Assembly (NCBI GenBank): GCA_010094045.1
Contig: ML986638.1
Location: 194,412-258,411 of the forward strand
DNA: 64,000 nucleotides
Reading direction: 5' to 3'
Origin: Lojkania enalia
Lineage: Eukaryota; Ascomycota; Dothideomycetes; Pleosporales
Part shown: piece after piece, positions 25,201-39,104 of the stretch
How the letters are laid out: every line of letters starts with the position of its first letter
Numbering within the stretch: position 1 is the stretch's first letter
Notes under the pieces: model-generated
Databases searched by the model: none
Told to the model about the DNA's origin: nothing
What the model saw: the letters and a program-made list of their open reading frames with translations, nothing else
Position numbers and translations under genes: made by a program

Positions 25201-28200
25201 GGTGGATAGTGAAGACAATCTAGAGTTCAAAGTGACTTTGGAGTTTGAGCCACGTCACCATCATATACACTACAGAGTGACATACGACTCTACATTCATT
25301 CCCGATAAACAGATCGAGCATCTACGCCATCAAGTCGACGAACTTGTCGAATCATTTTTACGCCAAGGCAATGAGAGTATCCGTGCTATTAGTCAATGCT
25401 TTCATTTGGGGAGTCTTTCCATAGCGAATCCCAAACCCAAACGAAAGACTTTCCAGCATGGTCCTGCGCATGCAGTGGAGCATTGGGCGAAAGAAGAGCC
25501 TGGAAGGAAGGCTGTTGTCCTCGGCCAGGTTATCAACGGCACTATGGTAGTCAAAGAGCAACTCACGTATGCTGCGTTAAACAGTCGCGCAAACAAGCTC
25601 GCTCGCGCACTGCTGGAATATCAGCCAAAAGAAGACCAGCTTATCTGTATCCTTCTCGATAAGTCAATTAACCTCTATGTGTCAATCCTAGCCGTCCTAA
25701 AGATAGGATCTGGGTACTTGCCTATTGTACCGGATTCGCCTCCTGAAAGGACTCGTAAGACTTTGGAAGATGCTCAAGTACAAATCTGCATAAGCGACAG
25801 TAGAAATTCTAAGCACCTCCGTCGCCAGGGCTTATGCACAGTTTTGGACATAGACAATCTGGATCTTTCAGTTTATTCGGGCGAAGACGTCCAGATTAGG
25901 TACTGTGGTTCTAACCTTGCATATGCCGTCTTCACATCCGGTAGCACAGGGACGCCTAAGGGAGTCTTAGTAACCCAGGACAATCTAATGAGCAATCTAG
26001 ATTTTCTCTTCGGCCTTTATCCTACTTCATCAGACTCAAGGTTGCTACAGTCGTGCTCTCAGGCTTTTGATGTTTCTGTGTTTGAAATATTCTTCGCTTG
26101 GTATGCATGTATATGCTTATGCACAGCAACAAAAGACGATCTGTATTACAATCTTGTCGATGCCATTAACCATCTTGGTATCACACATTTGAGCTTAACG
26201 CCAACTGTCGCTTCTTTGGTCAGTCCAGGCCAGGTACCCAACGTCGAATTCCTGGTGACTGCTGGGGAGCCCTTGAATGAACATGTAAGGCGGCAATGGG
26301 CAGGCAGGGGCTTATATCAAGGTTATGGGCCCTCTGAGACTACAAATATCTGCACCATACGGCCTTCTGTTACCATTGACGATCTCATCAACAACATTGG
26401 AATCCCCTTTAGCAACACGTCCGCGTTCGTGCTTCAGCCTAACAGTGACATAATACTACCTCGTGGGGCAGTCGGCGAGCTATGCTTTGGCGGGGCTCAA
26501 GTGTTTCGAGGGTACTTGAATATGCCAGACCTGAATAAAAAGAAAATACTCGAGCACCCGATATATGGTCGTATATATCGCTCAGGGGATATGGGAATCC
26601 TACTATCGGACGACTCGATCTTGTTCACCGGCCGCTACGACGACCAGGTCAAAGTTCGCGGCCAGCGAGTCGAGCTTGGTGAGATTAGCACCACAGTTCT
26701 TGACATATCAGCAGTTGAAGATTCTGTCACTCTGCTCTTGCAGCATGGAGAAGCCGAAAGACTCGTGAGCTTTTGGGTGCCCAAGGGCGCGTCTACCGCT
26801 TCTTTTGAGCCATTACCGGTCAAAGAACATCTCCCTTCAATTTCCACGATCTTAGAATCAGTATCATTGAAATTACCGTCGTACATGGTCCCAACGCATC
26901 TCATTCCTATCACTCGGATCCCAGTGACGACCCAGACAAAGGTTGACAAGCAACTCCTGCGGCGAACCTTTGAGACGCTATCAAATGAATCCCTGGAATT
27001 GTCATCGTCGCATTCCATTTCTTCTTCCAGAGAACCTCAATCTTTTTCAGAACAAGAGAAGCGAATTGTGCAGGCATTAGCGGAAACCCTAAGGATCTGG
27101 CCTTCCGATATCCAGCGCACGTCATCATTCTTCAACATCGGATTGGACTCGGTGTCTGCGATACAGTTCTCAAGACTTCTTAGAGAAGCTGGACTAGGTA
27201 ATATCCCTATATCCGTTATTCTAAAGCATCCGACGGTAGCGCGGCTCTCTCCGCATTGCATTCCAAGCTTTGCATCTGAATCTTCGGCAAGCCACACCGA
27301 CATTTCAATCACACAAGCGTTGCAGGAAAACCAGGCCTTTACGATAAGATCTACATTCGAAAGACGAGGCGTACGAGTGCTTAAAGTTCTACCATGCACA
27401 CCACTGCAAGAAGGGATGCTATCGAGTACTCCTTTGCCAGGAAAGTCTTTGTACTGCAACACCTTAGTTTTCGATGTGACTGGAGATGCTTCGCACCTAC
27501 GGGAATGTTGGTCCTTGATGTTCCGTCGGCATGAGATACTTCGAACGGCTTTTGTTCCCACAGAAGATCCCCACTATGCTTTTGCGCAGGTCGTTGTGAG
27601 CTACGAAGAACCAGAATGGGATCAATTACGTTCGGATCAAGAACCTGAAGTCTATGCTCAAGAGGTCCTACCAGGTCTGTTAAAGAGATGCAAGCCCCCA
27701 GTGCGTTTAGCAATGTGCCAAAGTAATGGGCCTATGAGGATGATATTCTGTTGCCATCATGCCCTATATGATGCGACAGCTATCAATACTCTCTTGGACG
27801 AAGTCGAAAAAGCTTACTTTGGAATCAATCTTCCGCCGCCCGTTCCATATGAGCGATACCTACAACACATGTTGTCTCAGGATTTCGATGCCGCGGATCG
27901 ATTTTGGGAATCAATGTTTCATGATTTTAAACCTGTGGGCTTCCCAAATTTGTCCGGAAGATCACGTCAGAATAACGCCACATCTCAAGTGTTTTCTGAA
28001 CTCCTTCATATTCCTCTTGGCGAAGTGCTCACAGCATGTCAAGAACAAGCAGTTTCTCTTCTCTCTATGGTCCAAGCAACGTGGGCGAAACTATTATACT
28101 TCTATCTCGGCGAGGATGACTTCTGTTTCGGTAATGTCGTCAGCGGACGCGCGTTGCCCGAAATTGGCCTGGATAGGCTCGTTGCACCTTGTTTTAATAC

Positions 28201-31200
28201 CATTCCCGTTCGCGTCAATTTCGACTTTGGCCAGAGCAATGAAGATCTTGTACAAAAAATGCACAACGTCAACATCGACTCTCTCCCATTCCACCTCACA
28301 CCCCTTCGACGTATTCGAAAGAAGGCGCGAGAGGAAGCTGGTTCGCTGTTCAATACTTTAGTCATACTTCAGCAACCAAGCGCTCCACTCAATGGCAAGA
28401 TCTGGACTCTTGAGAAAGACTATGGAGAAATGGATCTACCGATTGTTTGCGAAGTTGCGCAGGATAAGGTCAATGACCGCTTAGTCATGACCCTACACTA
28501 TTCAACCTCTCTTCTGTCGACTGGCGCCGCGGAAGTTGTTTCACAAACCTTTGATAGGGCACTCAGCTCATGCATTCGATACACTCAATCAGCTGCTAGG
28601 GACACGGTCGGGTTCCCCCCACAACTGCTGGCGGAATCAAATCTGAAATTTTCTTATCTTGTTTCTGATCGTGGAGTAATGCTATATTCAGGATTCGAAC
28701 GGAATGCCATGATTCGACCAGATACTACATCTCTCGATTTTCAACACGTCAATGGCGAAAGGACCACATGGACATTCAAGATGCTTAATGAAGAGGCTAA
28801 CCAAATTGCTCATACTTTGCTGGAGCACGAAATTACACCTGAGGATTTTGTTCCTATCCACATTTCGAAAAGTCCACAGTTTTATGCTAGCATTTTGGGA
28901 GTCCTAAAAGCTGGTGCAGCATTTACTCCTATTCACCCGGATCTCCCGGAAGCTAGGAAACAGTTTATATTGTCTGAACTCCAGCCGAAGGTAATGCTGA
29001 TCACTAACGGATTCTCATCAACAGAGAAGAGTAATCTTGTAAAGATCAATGTCGACGAGCTGAAAGAATGCCCTAAGGAAAATCCCGTCATCCAAGGCTT
29101 AACTTCGCGGAACCTGGCGTATTGTCTCTATACTTCTGGTTCTACTGGTATCCCCAAAGCTGTTGCTATGGATCACGAAGCTCCCCTTCAAACCATTGAG
29201 AGCTCGAGAACATTGATTCCTTGGAATCATAAATCGAGGCTCCTCCAGTATGCTGCAACGACCTTCGACATGTGTTACTATGATTGCTTCCTTGCTTGGA
29301 CTTTCGGATTCACCCTTTGCGCAGCCGATCAGAGCGCAATGCTAAACGATATTAGTAGCATTATTAAGTTTCTTGATATTGACCTTCTCGATCTCACACC
29401 ATCTGTCGTAGCTTCCATCAAAAGGGAGGAAGTACCGAGTATTAAGTGGCTTTACTGTATTGGTGAGCCCATGACTCCAGACATAGTAAAGAACTGGGAA
29501 GATAGATGTGTGAATTCGTACGGCCCCACCGAAGCCGCATTTTGCACCACTATATTTCCCGTCAAGAAGGGCCTCAACCCCGCTATCATTGGCGCACCCT
29601 TCCCTACCACATCCTTCGCCGTATTCCCAAAGCAAGGTCAGCGAACATCGCCAGTCTTTGGAGTCGGCGAACTGTATATTGGTGGTGCGCAACTCGCGAG
29701 AGCTTATCATGGGAGGCCTGAGCTCACTGAAGAGAAATTCGTTCAACGAAATGGGCAAAGATTCTATAAGAGCGGTGATATGGTGCGCATGCTTAGTGAC
29801 GGCAATTTCGAGTTTTTGGGGAGAGCAGACGATCAGGTCAAGATTAGAGGACTAAGGGTTGAATTGGGCGAGATCAATCATACTCTTCAGGAGTCAGATG
29901 CGGCTGTTTCAGCGGTTACGACGCAGATCATGAGAAAAGATGACTATTCTAAGGATCAGCTAGTTGCTTTCTTCACAGTTAAAGTTTCTATCCAGGAATA
30001 TGAACCGGCTGAGTTGAAGGAGAAAGCGAAGCGGAAAGCAAAGGATAATCTGCCATCTTATATGGTGCCTCAGTTCTACATCATCTTGGACAAGATACCA
30101 CGATCTGCGGCTGGCAAAGTCGATCGATCTAAACTCCTAAAGATATTCCAAAGTCACGAAGATGACAGATCCTTTTTACAGGGCACTGCTGAGGAGCAGA
30201 AATGGACCCAAACCGAGATGGATGTCAGAGAGTTACTTTCCAGACTTTCGCGGACTCCGGCAGAGGAAATCTATCCAATGACATCGATATATGAACTTGG
30301 GCTTGACAGCATAAGTGCAGGGCAGATTGCTGCTGCATTGAGAAAGAAAGGACTGGCTGTAAATGCTGCGGATGTGCTTAAGCATCCGACTTGCGCTGAG
30401 CTTGCTGTCTACATTCAAGATCATTCTGAACGATTCACCACTGGCAATGATCTTTACGACTTCGATTCTTTTGAAGCAAAGTTTCGGCCCCAGATAATGA
30501 TCACAGATGATATGATAGAGAACGTCGAGTGTATTCGGCCATGTACTCCGGCTCAAAGTGGTATGGTCGCACAATTTATCTTAACAGACGGCACTGTCTA
30601 CTTCAACCATTTGCGGCTGCAGCTTGATGCTGGCATCCATATGCCGGGATTAAAAGGTGCGTGGGATGCGGTTATGAAAAGGCATCGCATGTTACGGACT
30701 GGATTTGTCCCCGTCAAGGACAAACACCACGCATTTGCGATGGTACATTATGCCGCACAGTCAACTACTCTGCCTTGGGATGAAAAGAACAAATTCTCCA
30801 ATCAAGTCGGCGTTGATGATTGGCTAGATCAAATCCGGAGCAGTTCTTTAAAGCATCTACACCGCCCTCCATGGTGCATACGCGTGGTTGAACAGTATGA
30901 ACAAACATTTCTGGACTTTGCCATTCTTCACGCTCTGTTCGACGCACGCAGCTTGCAGATAATTTTCCAAGATGTGGCAGATTTGTACAAAGGGCTTCCC
31001 AATGAACCTCCAGCTCCCCTAGAGCCAGTATCTGGGTTTATCCTCAATGCTAGTAAAGATGAAACCTGCCTGGGGCATACATTCTGGAGGAAACTAGGAG
31101 AAAATGCTGTCCCGGCACGCTTCCCCAATCTATCTCCTCTTCGAGTTGAGCCGACATCCCCTTCTGTGCACACAAAAAATTGCACCAAGGCGTTATATGA

Positions 31201-34200
31201 GTATGAGCAGGGATGCAGAGCCTCGAATATCACTTTGCAAGCTGCCGGTATTGCTAGTTGGGCCTCAATATTGTCTGAGTATACTGGAGAAACCACTGTT
31301 ACTTTTGGAGTAGTACTGTCCGGACGCACCTTTGAAGCTGCAGACTCAGCCGCTTTCCCCTGTATCACCACTGTGCCATTTGTCTGCAGAGTGAGTGACG
31401 ACAAGAAAAGGATGCTGAAGGATATCATGTATCTGAATGCCGAGATTCAACAATACCAGTTTGCGCCCTTGACTGAAGTCCAAAAGCAGATGGGCTTCCC
31501 CAACGAGCCTCTTTTTGACTCCATATTCGCTCTTCAAAAAACACCAGGGGACGAAGTTCCACATGGGTGTTGGACAGTAGTGGATGAAAATGCAAGCATT
31601 GACTATCCCCTGTCAATCGAACTAGAGCCAAGGCGGGGGAGACTGGAGCTCCGGCTCACTTACTTACCGCACCTGGTAACTGGAGAGCAAGCTATTTTAC
31701 TTCTTGACCAACTGGATCACCTTTTGGACCTCTTTATCTTCTCGGATTCACAGGGCCTCACTCCAGAGGTCTACGACGGAAATTTATACTCCATTACTCC
31801 TCCACAAGAGGTAACACTTCCTTCAAACGCGAAGCTCCTACATGAATTGGTTGAGATTTCCGTCAACTCTTGCCCCAGTTCTGTTGCTCTCGAGTTTGCT
31901 ACCTCAATTCAAGCTAGAAAATACACTAGCAGGAAGTGGACTTACGCTGAGCTTCATGCAGAAGGAAACAGGGTAGCTAATTTGCTCATCTCCCACAAAG
32001 TCAAACCAGGGCAATTAGTTTGTGTTTGCTTCGACAAATGTCCGGAGGCCTCATTTGCTATGTTGGGGATACTCAAAGCTGGCTGCGCATTTGTGGCACT
32101 GGACCCGGGCGCACCGAGTGCGCGGAAAGCATTCATTGTAAAGGACTCGAATGCTAGAGTAGCGCTGTCATTGAAAGCATATTCGAGCGATCTTCCGATG
32201 GAGACTGGACTGAAGGTCTTGAACCTTGATGATCTAGATCTGCGATTCATCTCAACAGCTAAGCCTGCCCTAGAACGGCCTATTGATCCTCAAGATTGCA
32301 GTTATTGCCTTTATACTTCCGGAACTACTGGTACTCCAAAAGGCTGCGAGATCACCCATGAGAATGCCGTGCAGGCTATTTTGGCTTTCCAACGCCTGTT
32401 CGCAGGACACTGGAATGAGGAATCCAGATGGTTACAGTTCGCGTCTTTTCACTTTGATGTTTCCGTCTTGGAACAGTACTGGAGTTGGTCAGTAGGAATC
32501 TGCGTTGTCTCAGCACCTCGAGATATCATTTTTGAAGATCTTGCAACTTCAATTAGAACACTGAGTATTACCCATATCGATCTAACACCTAGCTTGGCTC
32601 GCATATTGCATCCAGATGACGTACCAAGCCTCTGTAAGGGTGTTTTTATAACAGGTGGGGAGAGTCTTAAGCAGGAAATCCTTGATGCTTGGGGCTCGAA
32701 AGGCGTGATCTACAATGGGTATGGACCAACCGAGACTACGATTGGGGTCACAATGTATCCCAGAGTCCCATTCAATGGAAAGCCCTCCAATATTGGCCCC
32801 CAATTCGATAACGTAGGGTCTTTCGTCCTAAAACCAGGGTCTGATATACCAGTCCTGAGAGGTGGGATTGGAGAGCTCTGCGTATCTGGAAAACTTGTTG
32901 GGAAAGGTTACCTGAACAATGAAGAATTAACTAAGCAGCGTTTTCCATATATCCACCGCTTTGGCGAAAGAGTCTATCGAACTGGTGACCTAGTTCGGAT
33001 TCTTCATGATAGTAGTTTTGACTTCATTGGACGAGCTGACGATCAGGTCAAGCTGCGTGGACAACGTCTTGAGATTGGGGAGATAAACTCAGTCATCAAG
33101 CATTCGGGAGACAACATCTCCGACGTAGCTACTTTGGTGCTAAAGCACCCGAAGCAGCAAAAAAACCAGCTTGTATCCTTCTTGGTTCCGACACCGAAGG
33201 CAAATGGAAAGCCAAAGATTCTCCTCGAGATTAGGGAAGAATTGCGCAACGCGAAGGACAGTTGCCGAGCAAAATTGCCAGGATATATGGTTCCTACGCA
33301 CTTTATTGCTCTCACTGCCTTACCATTGTCAGCAAACAATAAGGCCGATAGTAGAAGGCTCAAGGATATGTATGATGCCTTATCAATCACTGACTTGCAG
33401 CTCCTATCGAGGTTCTCAAGTAGCAAAGACGAACGATGGTCAATAGAAGAGCAAAAAATTCGCGTTGTTGTTTCGGAGGTGCTAAACGTCGATCAAAAAG
33501 ACATTAGAAAAGAGTCGACATTCTTTGAGCTAGGTTTAGATTCATTGTCGGCCATTGGACTCTCAAAAGCACTGAAAGAGGCTGGATTCTCGAAAGCGAA
33601 GGCATCCATTATCATGAAGCATACATCTATTGATAGGCTGGCGAAGGTTTTCATGAGAAACTCCGTTACCGATGATCGAGGGACGATCATTGCGTCCCAG
33701 CAAGCCATTGCAGCGGTTCAGCATCGCCATAGACGACTTGTTGCGGAACTGCTTTGCTTGGACAACCGAGGTATTGAGGCACTTGCGCCATGCACACCTC
33801 TGCAGCAAGGCATGATCGCGAGATCCCTTGAGAAGGAACATGGACTCTATTTCAACTCTTTCCATTTCCGCCTCGCTGAAGGCATAAATGAGGATACGTT
33901 GCGGACCTCTTGGGAACATGCGTTTGACAATATTCCGATCTTACGGACGGCATTTGCAAACACTGAAGATGGTTACGTTCAGGCTGTGCTTCGTAGGAGG
34001 CGATTACCCTGGCAATCGCACGTCCTTCCAGAGAGCGAGACTATGGATACCTACCTGGACAGATTGAGGCGTGAATGGTGTCAACAGAATGGATCGGTGC
34101 TTGGGAAGCCTTTTGAAGTAATACTGGTGTCATCTCCGGAATCTAGATTGCTCACGGTCCACATGTTCCATGCGCTTTATGATGGTAACAGCATTGGTTT

Positions 34201-37200
34201 AATCTTTAGGGCTTTTCTGGACATATACAATGGGCGCTGGGACAAAGGAGCTGGCCCATATTTTCTTTCTGTACTCCCATACGGACCTCTACGGATACAA
34301 CCAGGTGCGGAGGACTTCTGGGGAACTCAGCTAGCAGGCGACACGTTTCGACCTTTCCCATCCTTGGGGAAAAAACCAGCAAATACTTCAGCATCCGTAA
34401 TACGAGATTTAAAAGGCCTATCTGAATACGAAACTGTGCGAAGGCGACTGAGTGTCACCCAACAAGCTATCGCACAAGCTTGCTGGACGAGGGTGCTGCA
34501 CAAGTACACTAAAGGGGACGTCACTCTGGGAATAGTCGTCTCTGGCCGTAGTGTGGACTTCAAGGACGTCGATAATGTTATTGGGCCATTGTTCAACACA
34601 ATTCCGTATCGTTATCGGCCCCGACAGCGTGAGTCCTGGGGAGCAGTAATCCAGAGAACGCATGCTTTCAACGTTGAAGCGTACCCATTCCAGCACACCC
34701 CACTAAGAAATATCACAAAATGGTGCAAGCGAAGTCTTGCCCAGCCATTGTTTGACAACCTTTTCGCCTATCAAGTCTCGAAGACTGAAAACGACTGGGC
34801 GAAGAATGGTGTTTGGGAGTTAATCGACGGAGGTGCTGAAGCGGATTACCCTCTTGCCATCGAGATCGAACAAACTGGGTCTGATTGTTTGAAGCTGACA
34901 CTGGTAACGCAAAATCATATATCAGATGAAGAGATATCGGGTCAGCTGCTGGACGAGTTTGAAGTGAATTTGAAGACAGCATTGGCGGATCCGGATGCGA
35001 TAATAGAGACACTCGATGTGAATAGTGATGAGATTCGGGATTCTTTCGATACTGTCGACCAAAAATTAGGCAATATTAGCACGGATGGTATGGGAGATTT
35101 TGAATGGTCGTACAACGCAAAAGTCATCAGAGAAGAGATCGCTATCCTATGTGGTATCGAAACCAAGGATATTGGTGCGACGACATCGATTTTGGAACTA
35201 GGCCTGGATAGTGTTGATGCCATAAGACTATCCTCAAAGCTCAACCACCGCGGTATTGAGCTTCCTGTTAGTGACATATTGCGGGGCCTCACAATAGCAA
35301 ACATGTCGAAGAGTATCTCGACAAAGAGAAACGGCTGGAAGCAACAACCTTCAGATATGATATTCAAATCTCATAAGCGACGATTAGAAATATTCTTGCA
35401 ACGCCGTCAAAATACAACTGACGACATTGAAGCGATACTTCCGCTGACTCCGTTGCAGGAGGGAATGTTTGCCGAGATGGTCTCTTCAAATTTTACGAGA
35501 TATTATAACCATGATGTCTTGAGGCTGGCTCCCGATACTGACCTCCAAAGGTTACAGCAGGCTTGGATGACCGTGGTTGAGGGGTCGCCAATTCTACGAA
35601 CTTCCATCATTGAGATAGATGATCCGTCCATCGACTTCTCTTTCGCGCAGGTCGTTCATCGAGCCCCTCATGACTTCTGGATAGACAACTATAGCGATGA
35701 GCTCGACTTTTCCCGAGTGATGGACTCCATTCGCGACGATGCAGCAAGGATGAATCGACGATACCGATTGTTCCATATCCATGTCGTTAAGTCTCAGGGG
35801 AGCGCCTACCTCATATTATCCATTACTCACGCTTTGTACGATGGATGGTCCCTTGCCCTATTACATCATGACGTCCATTGTGCATATGTGAACCAATTTA
35901 CGCCGCGTCCAAATTATGAATATGCATTATGTAATATCCTCACAATGACAGGCGCGGATGCCGTGTCTTTCTGGCGCGATTACCTGACAGGCGCCAACCC
36001 ATCTCTCTTCCTCCGCCGGAGCGATAACGGCAATTGGGACTCTACAATAGTACATCGGGCGGAGCGAGTTAGTCAATTACAGCCACCGTTGATCACGTCT
36101 TTCGCCAAAGAGAACAATATTACTTTCCAAGCATTAGTACAAACGGCATACGCCCTCGTTCTAGCTTCAACTATTGGATCTCTCGATGTCACCTTTGGCT
36201 CGGTGCTGTCAGGTCGCGACAATGATACGATATCCGAGATGCTATTCCCAACAATGAACACAGTCGCTATTCGTACCATCATCCATGGTACGAGGAGAGA
36301 GATGTTGAACTACGTGCAAGAAAACCTCAGCCAAATCAAGAAGTGGCAGCATTTTCCTTTGCGGAAAGCTTTAACTCTGGCTGGGGTGCAAGGAAGGTCC
36401 TTCGAAAGCCTCTTCATTTATCAGGGAAGAACGAAACAGGGATTGGGAAAGAACCGGTCGCTTTATGAGAGCGTGGGAGGTCATAGCAATCTCGAGTATC
36501 CAGTCTGCGTGGAGGTAGAGGTTGTGGATGAAGAGTTGATATGGCGGTGTTCTGTAAGAGATGATGTTTTCGATATGGCTGAGACGCAGGACTTGCTCAC
36601 AATTTTGGACAACATGTTGAGAGATATCATTGAGGACCCTGGGACTCCTACTATTGAGGTCACAGAGCAAGGCATCTCGATTCGCGGTCTCCCGGCATTT
36701 AGGAATGACATTAGTCGAAATGGTAATGACCAAATTATGGAAAAGGATGACAAGGCACCCATTCACTCAGAGTCTGGTATTGCAAAGGTTATACGCGAGG
36801 TCCTAGCTGTTGTCTCCAAGAACCAAGAAGGGGATATTTCAGACGGCATGACAATATTCCACATCGGACTCGATTCGATTAGTGCGATCAAAGTCTCCTC
36901 GCTTCTTCGTAAACGTGGGGTCATCCTTAGTGTCGGCGAGATGCTAAAAGCCGGCACTGTCCAGAAGATGGCGGAGGTCGTCAACAAGCGAGAGCCTAGT
37001 ACCGATAGTAGCAAAGAAATTAGCGATTCAATCGCTGGGGAAGTTCTGCAGAGCATCGATCGATTTAATATCCTTCGCAAAGCCAGAATTGGGGAGGATG
37101 ACGTTGAGCAGATTCTGCCTGCTACTGCTGGTCAAGTTTACATGCTGTCAGCATGGATAAACTCTAACGGAACTGCTTTTTATCCTGAATTCCGCTATCG

Positions 37201-38464
37201 ACTTGAAGGCAAGATAACTTTCGAGGAGCTTAAAATGTCGTGGCATGCTTTGGTTTCAGCTAGGCCTATTCTCAGAACTTGCTTCATATCCACGAAAGAT
37301 AATAGCATTCCGTATGTGCAGGTTGTCCTTCGCAAGATGGAAGGTAGCCTTGCAAATATCACTGGGTCGAATCAGAATCCTAGGCTGGAAGATGTCGATA
37401 ATGGCATATGGAAGCAGCCGTATGCTTACCTCTTCGCTGCTCAAACGGCGGCTGGCTGGAATCTGAAATTAAATATCCACCACGCCCTCTATGATGGAGT
37501 TAGCCTCCCTCTTCTCATGAAGGATTTCCAAAATCTTTGTAATGATACTAGCTTTTCACCTGAACCGGACCCATTTTTCAAATTCATCGCTACCAGCTCA
37601 ACCCCAGCAGCAATCGAGCAGCGCAAATCCTTCTGGTCCAAGTACCTTGACGGAATTTACCAAAATCACTTTCCTCAACCTACTTTGTCACCAGCTTTGA
37701 AGACGAATGTTTTCAAACCAGGACTCCTCCCCTCCATCTCAACACTTGAACGGATTTCCCGAAAGCAGGGACTATCAACACAATCGCTCTTCCTCGCCAT
37801 TTACGCTAAACTCTATGCCTGCATCGTCTCTACACCTCTCGCCGAAGACGTTGTCATCGGCGTCTACCTAGCAAACCGTTCCCATCCTATACTACACGTC
37901 TCCCAGGCCGCTATCCCTACATTGAATCTAGTACCCCTCCGCGTCTCGAAGCCGCTACGAACGGATGTCCTAGATATTGCTGCTCAGATCCAGTATGATA
38001 TTCACGATATCGGGAATCCGGGGAACTCTGTTATCAGTCTTTATGAGATTGATCAGTGGTTGGGAATCAAAATCGATACATTTGTCAACTTTTTGAAATT
38101 GCCAGAGGGTGAAAATAGCGTCCATGGCTCCGAGAAGAAGATTAGTATCAAGCAGAAGGAAGAATGGGAGGGGGAAGTTAGTCGTACCACGGAGCTTGAG
38201 CAAAAGGCGTTTAAGGCGCTAGAGGAGTTCGTGAATGAAGAGGTTTCGAAGAGTTATTTGGTGAGTTGTGCCTTTCTAATAAGTTTCTGGTTACTTGCTG
38301 ATGAGGGATAGTTTTCTATTGATGTTGAGGCTACTGTTAGGAAGGGAGCGCTGGATGTTGGAGTCTTTGCACCGAGCGAGGTGCTAGAGTTGGGGAGTGC
38401 AGAAAAACTGATTGGGGATTTGAAGAGGGGGTTGGAGGGGTTGAGTGATATGGAAGAGAAATGA
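22247..38464 (+). CDS. sidC: Ferrichrome-type siderophore nonribosomal peptide synthetase (SidC/NPS2), 2 exons
   Basis: Giant multimodular enzyme predicted to build an intracellular ferrichrome/ferricrocin-like cyclic hexapeptide from acetyl-hydroxyornithine, Gly and Ser or similar residues. The model is join(22247..38260,38312..38464), 5388 residues. Domain order is A-T-C, A-T-C, A-T-C, A-T-C, T-C, T-C. Approximate positions of A-domain TSGSTG cores are residues 180, 1230, 2295 and 3357. T-domain GLDS serines lie near 568, 1631, 2684, 3763, 4319 and 4874. C-domain HHxxxDG-type motifs lie near 765, 1837, 2894, 3974, 4527 and 5079. There is no thioesterase; a terminal C domain fits release by cyclisation. 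The trailing T-C pairs are the signature of ferrichrome synthetases that reuse one module. The 51 nt terminal intron is short, but reading through it would replace the conserved SIDVEATVRKGALDVGVFAP end. Four A domains match the NPS2 type rather than the three-A Aspergillus SidC. Confidence 0.95.
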
Positions 38465-39104
38465 TGGCCCGCGGGGAGGGAGTGGGGGGTGGTTCTAGAG
38501 ATTCGGTATATAGGATCCAGGCCCATCGGAATGGGGAGTTCAGGTGTCATGGTTTGGCAGGTGCGACTTATCACATTGCTCTCGTGATGATCTGTGGATC
38601 CAAGGTCTTATTAGTCTTGCCACGTGAATACCAGTTTTGGGATACCTAGATAGTTTCCTAATTGATCACGGCCTTTGCGTAGAATCTATTCATCGAGCTT
38701 CCTAAGCTTTCAACACAATTTCTTCTCTTGAGCAACACATATTCTCACACTAGTCGCGCGAAAGTTCCCATTTTACGATATAGATATATCTTGTTACCGA
38801 CCCAAATTGATCTTTGTAAGGTATTAGGACAGATGAGGAGAAGTGCATTAATTGACATCTATAGAGAATTGAGTTTATTTATACTGTCTGTCCTAGTATC
38901 ACATGATTCCAGGGCTAGTCCTTAATAGGGATCATGCCATATCTATAACCTTCTAGTATCAGAGCTGTGCTCTAACAGAGCTGCAATCATAGAAAACAAT
39001 TTCTTTCGTTACTTGCGCGCAATGACTCTAACTGATATTGAGTATGTTCATCAAAAATTAAGTCGCCGATAATAGAAATATTGAAGTTCTAGGGTGACTT
39101 CGAT
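38465..39104. other. convergent 3' region, no supported gene
   Basis: About 640 bp between the synthetase stop and the end of the HeLo-pseudokinase gene. It is AT-rich, with short open frames only. It marks the join between the siderophore locus and the accessory signalling block. Confidence 0.55.
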
